A stretch of DNA of 64,000 bases from Carposina sasakii (Eukaryota > Arthropoda > Insecta > Lepidoptera > Carposinidae), in contig CP053167.1 in the NCBI GenBank assembly GCA_014607495.2, positions 7,378,001 through 7,442,000 of the forward strand, read 5' to 3'. Shown piece by piece: positions 63,556 through 64,000 of the stretch (position 1 is the first letter of the stretch; every line of letters starts with the position of its first letter). Both the position numbers and the translations under genes were made by a program. Below the pieces are notes generated by a model, which saw only the letters and a program-made list of their open reading frames with translations, ran no database searches and had not been told where the DNA came from.

Positions 63556-63644
63556 AATACATACATACATATAATCACGCCTTTATCCCTTACGAGGTAG
63601 GCAGAGCACCAAGGGCCGATAGAACCACATGGTGCCACTTCTTA
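63556..63644 (-). repeat. Family H copy 5, 3' part
   Basis: (CATA)n, ATAATCACGCCTTTATCCCT, TACGAGGTAGGCAGAGCACC, GATAGAACCACATGGTGCCA. It faces the LINE end at 63391-63515, so the two similar tails form a tail-to-tail inverted pair about 50 bp apart. Confidence 0.7.
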
Positions 63645-64000
63645 TAAATCGTAAAGATAAACGAACCACGTGCCGATTCGATCCGATGACGTAACACCAG
63701 CGTAACCGCTTACATAATCTGTGGTCATACCGGAGAAAATAACCTGACATTGGCACTACTTAGTGAAAGTATGGCCTAATTGCCGCCGCCGCAAGCGAGA
63801 CAAAACTTTACCGCACATACATAGAGTCCAACTTCGATCGGAAAGAAAGTTGTATCGGCCTGTGGTCAATTCTTTTTTCAAATGGCTTTTTAGTGATGTC
63901 ACGTTCGTTGAATATCGATAAAAAGCAAGAGTCGATCTTGACGTAATATGTCTAGACCGAGTCTTAATAGGTGAGAGGCATTATGATGTGAAGAGATAAT
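63645..64000. other. No gene recognised
   Basis: Somewhat richer in CG words than average (GCCGCCGCCGCAAGCGAG at 63781). Nothing supported. Confidence 0.35.

Noticed and set aside
1..64000. LTR retrotransposon or endogenous virus
   Set aside because: No long direct repeats, primer-binding site, polypurine tract, or gag, protease, integrase or envelope-like frame was seen.
1..64000. Prokaryotic defence system, operon or phage
   Set aside because: There are no long reading frames, ribosome binding sites or compact gene order; all signals are eukaryotic repeats.

Overview
This 64-kb window looks like gene-free, repeat-dense DNA from a moth or butterfly (Lepidoptera). It is AT-rich, and no open reading frame resembles an intact cellular protein. 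The repeats match types I recognise as typical of Lepidoptera: elements headed by a 'GACGCCCGCGACT' block, tRNA-headed SINEs with (ATTT)n or (ATC)n tails, RTE-type LINE 3' ends with (TGATGA)n tails, and fragments tailed by (TATG)n. There are no bacterial operons, CRISPR arrays, rRNA genes or convincing functional tRNA genes. Species cannot be decided from the sequence. Family letters used below (A, C, D, E and so on) are my own labels from comparing copies inside the window; none was checked against a repeat library.

LINE remnants. Four C-terminal pieces of non-LTR reverse-transcriptase ORFs can be read: 27681-28102 (-), 37604-37750 (+), 45916-46222 (-) and 63391-63492 (+). All are 5'-truncated and the two RTE-like ones are broken by stops or frameshifts. 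Several short families (H, I) share their 3' ends with these LINEs, which suggests non-autonomous partners.

DNA transposon remnants. Family A is the signature of the window: ten copies of a TA-flanked, about 388-bp element with CAGGGTG ends (1025-1402, 1864-2251, 5668-6017, 8491-8798, 9614-10005, 15071-15459, 17051-17431, 26275-26596, 58363-58736, 60239-60623; about 3.7 kb in total). Related TA/CAGGGTG elements lie at 21035-22259, 29589-29648, 44499-44762, 54899-55072 and 51801-52284. A 398-bp hAT-type element (33773-34170) has a perfect 8-bp target duplication. A 489-bp near-palindrome (24285-24773) also has 8-bp direct repeats. A 131-138-bp family (D) has TAA/TTA duplications, and an 825-bp long-inverted-repeat element occupies 35307-36131.

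SINEs. Families F and G share a tRNA-like head but have different tails. Family M and a second tRNA-like head are combined in one unit at 18300-18660. Family E, about 250-300 bp and ending in (TATG)n, is the most frequent repeat (about 19 copies).

The most informative aspect is nesting. Empty-site comparisons within the window show A inside N, A inside F, A in the tails of E, D inside E, SINE G inside E, a foldback inside E, a SINE inside L, and a long-TIR element inside L. These give relative ages without any outside data. The only hint of host transcription is a TATA plus initiator arrangement near 11284-11320, which is weak. I did not find an undescribed functional system; the best leads are the transposon families, their nesting and their modular exchange of heads and tails.
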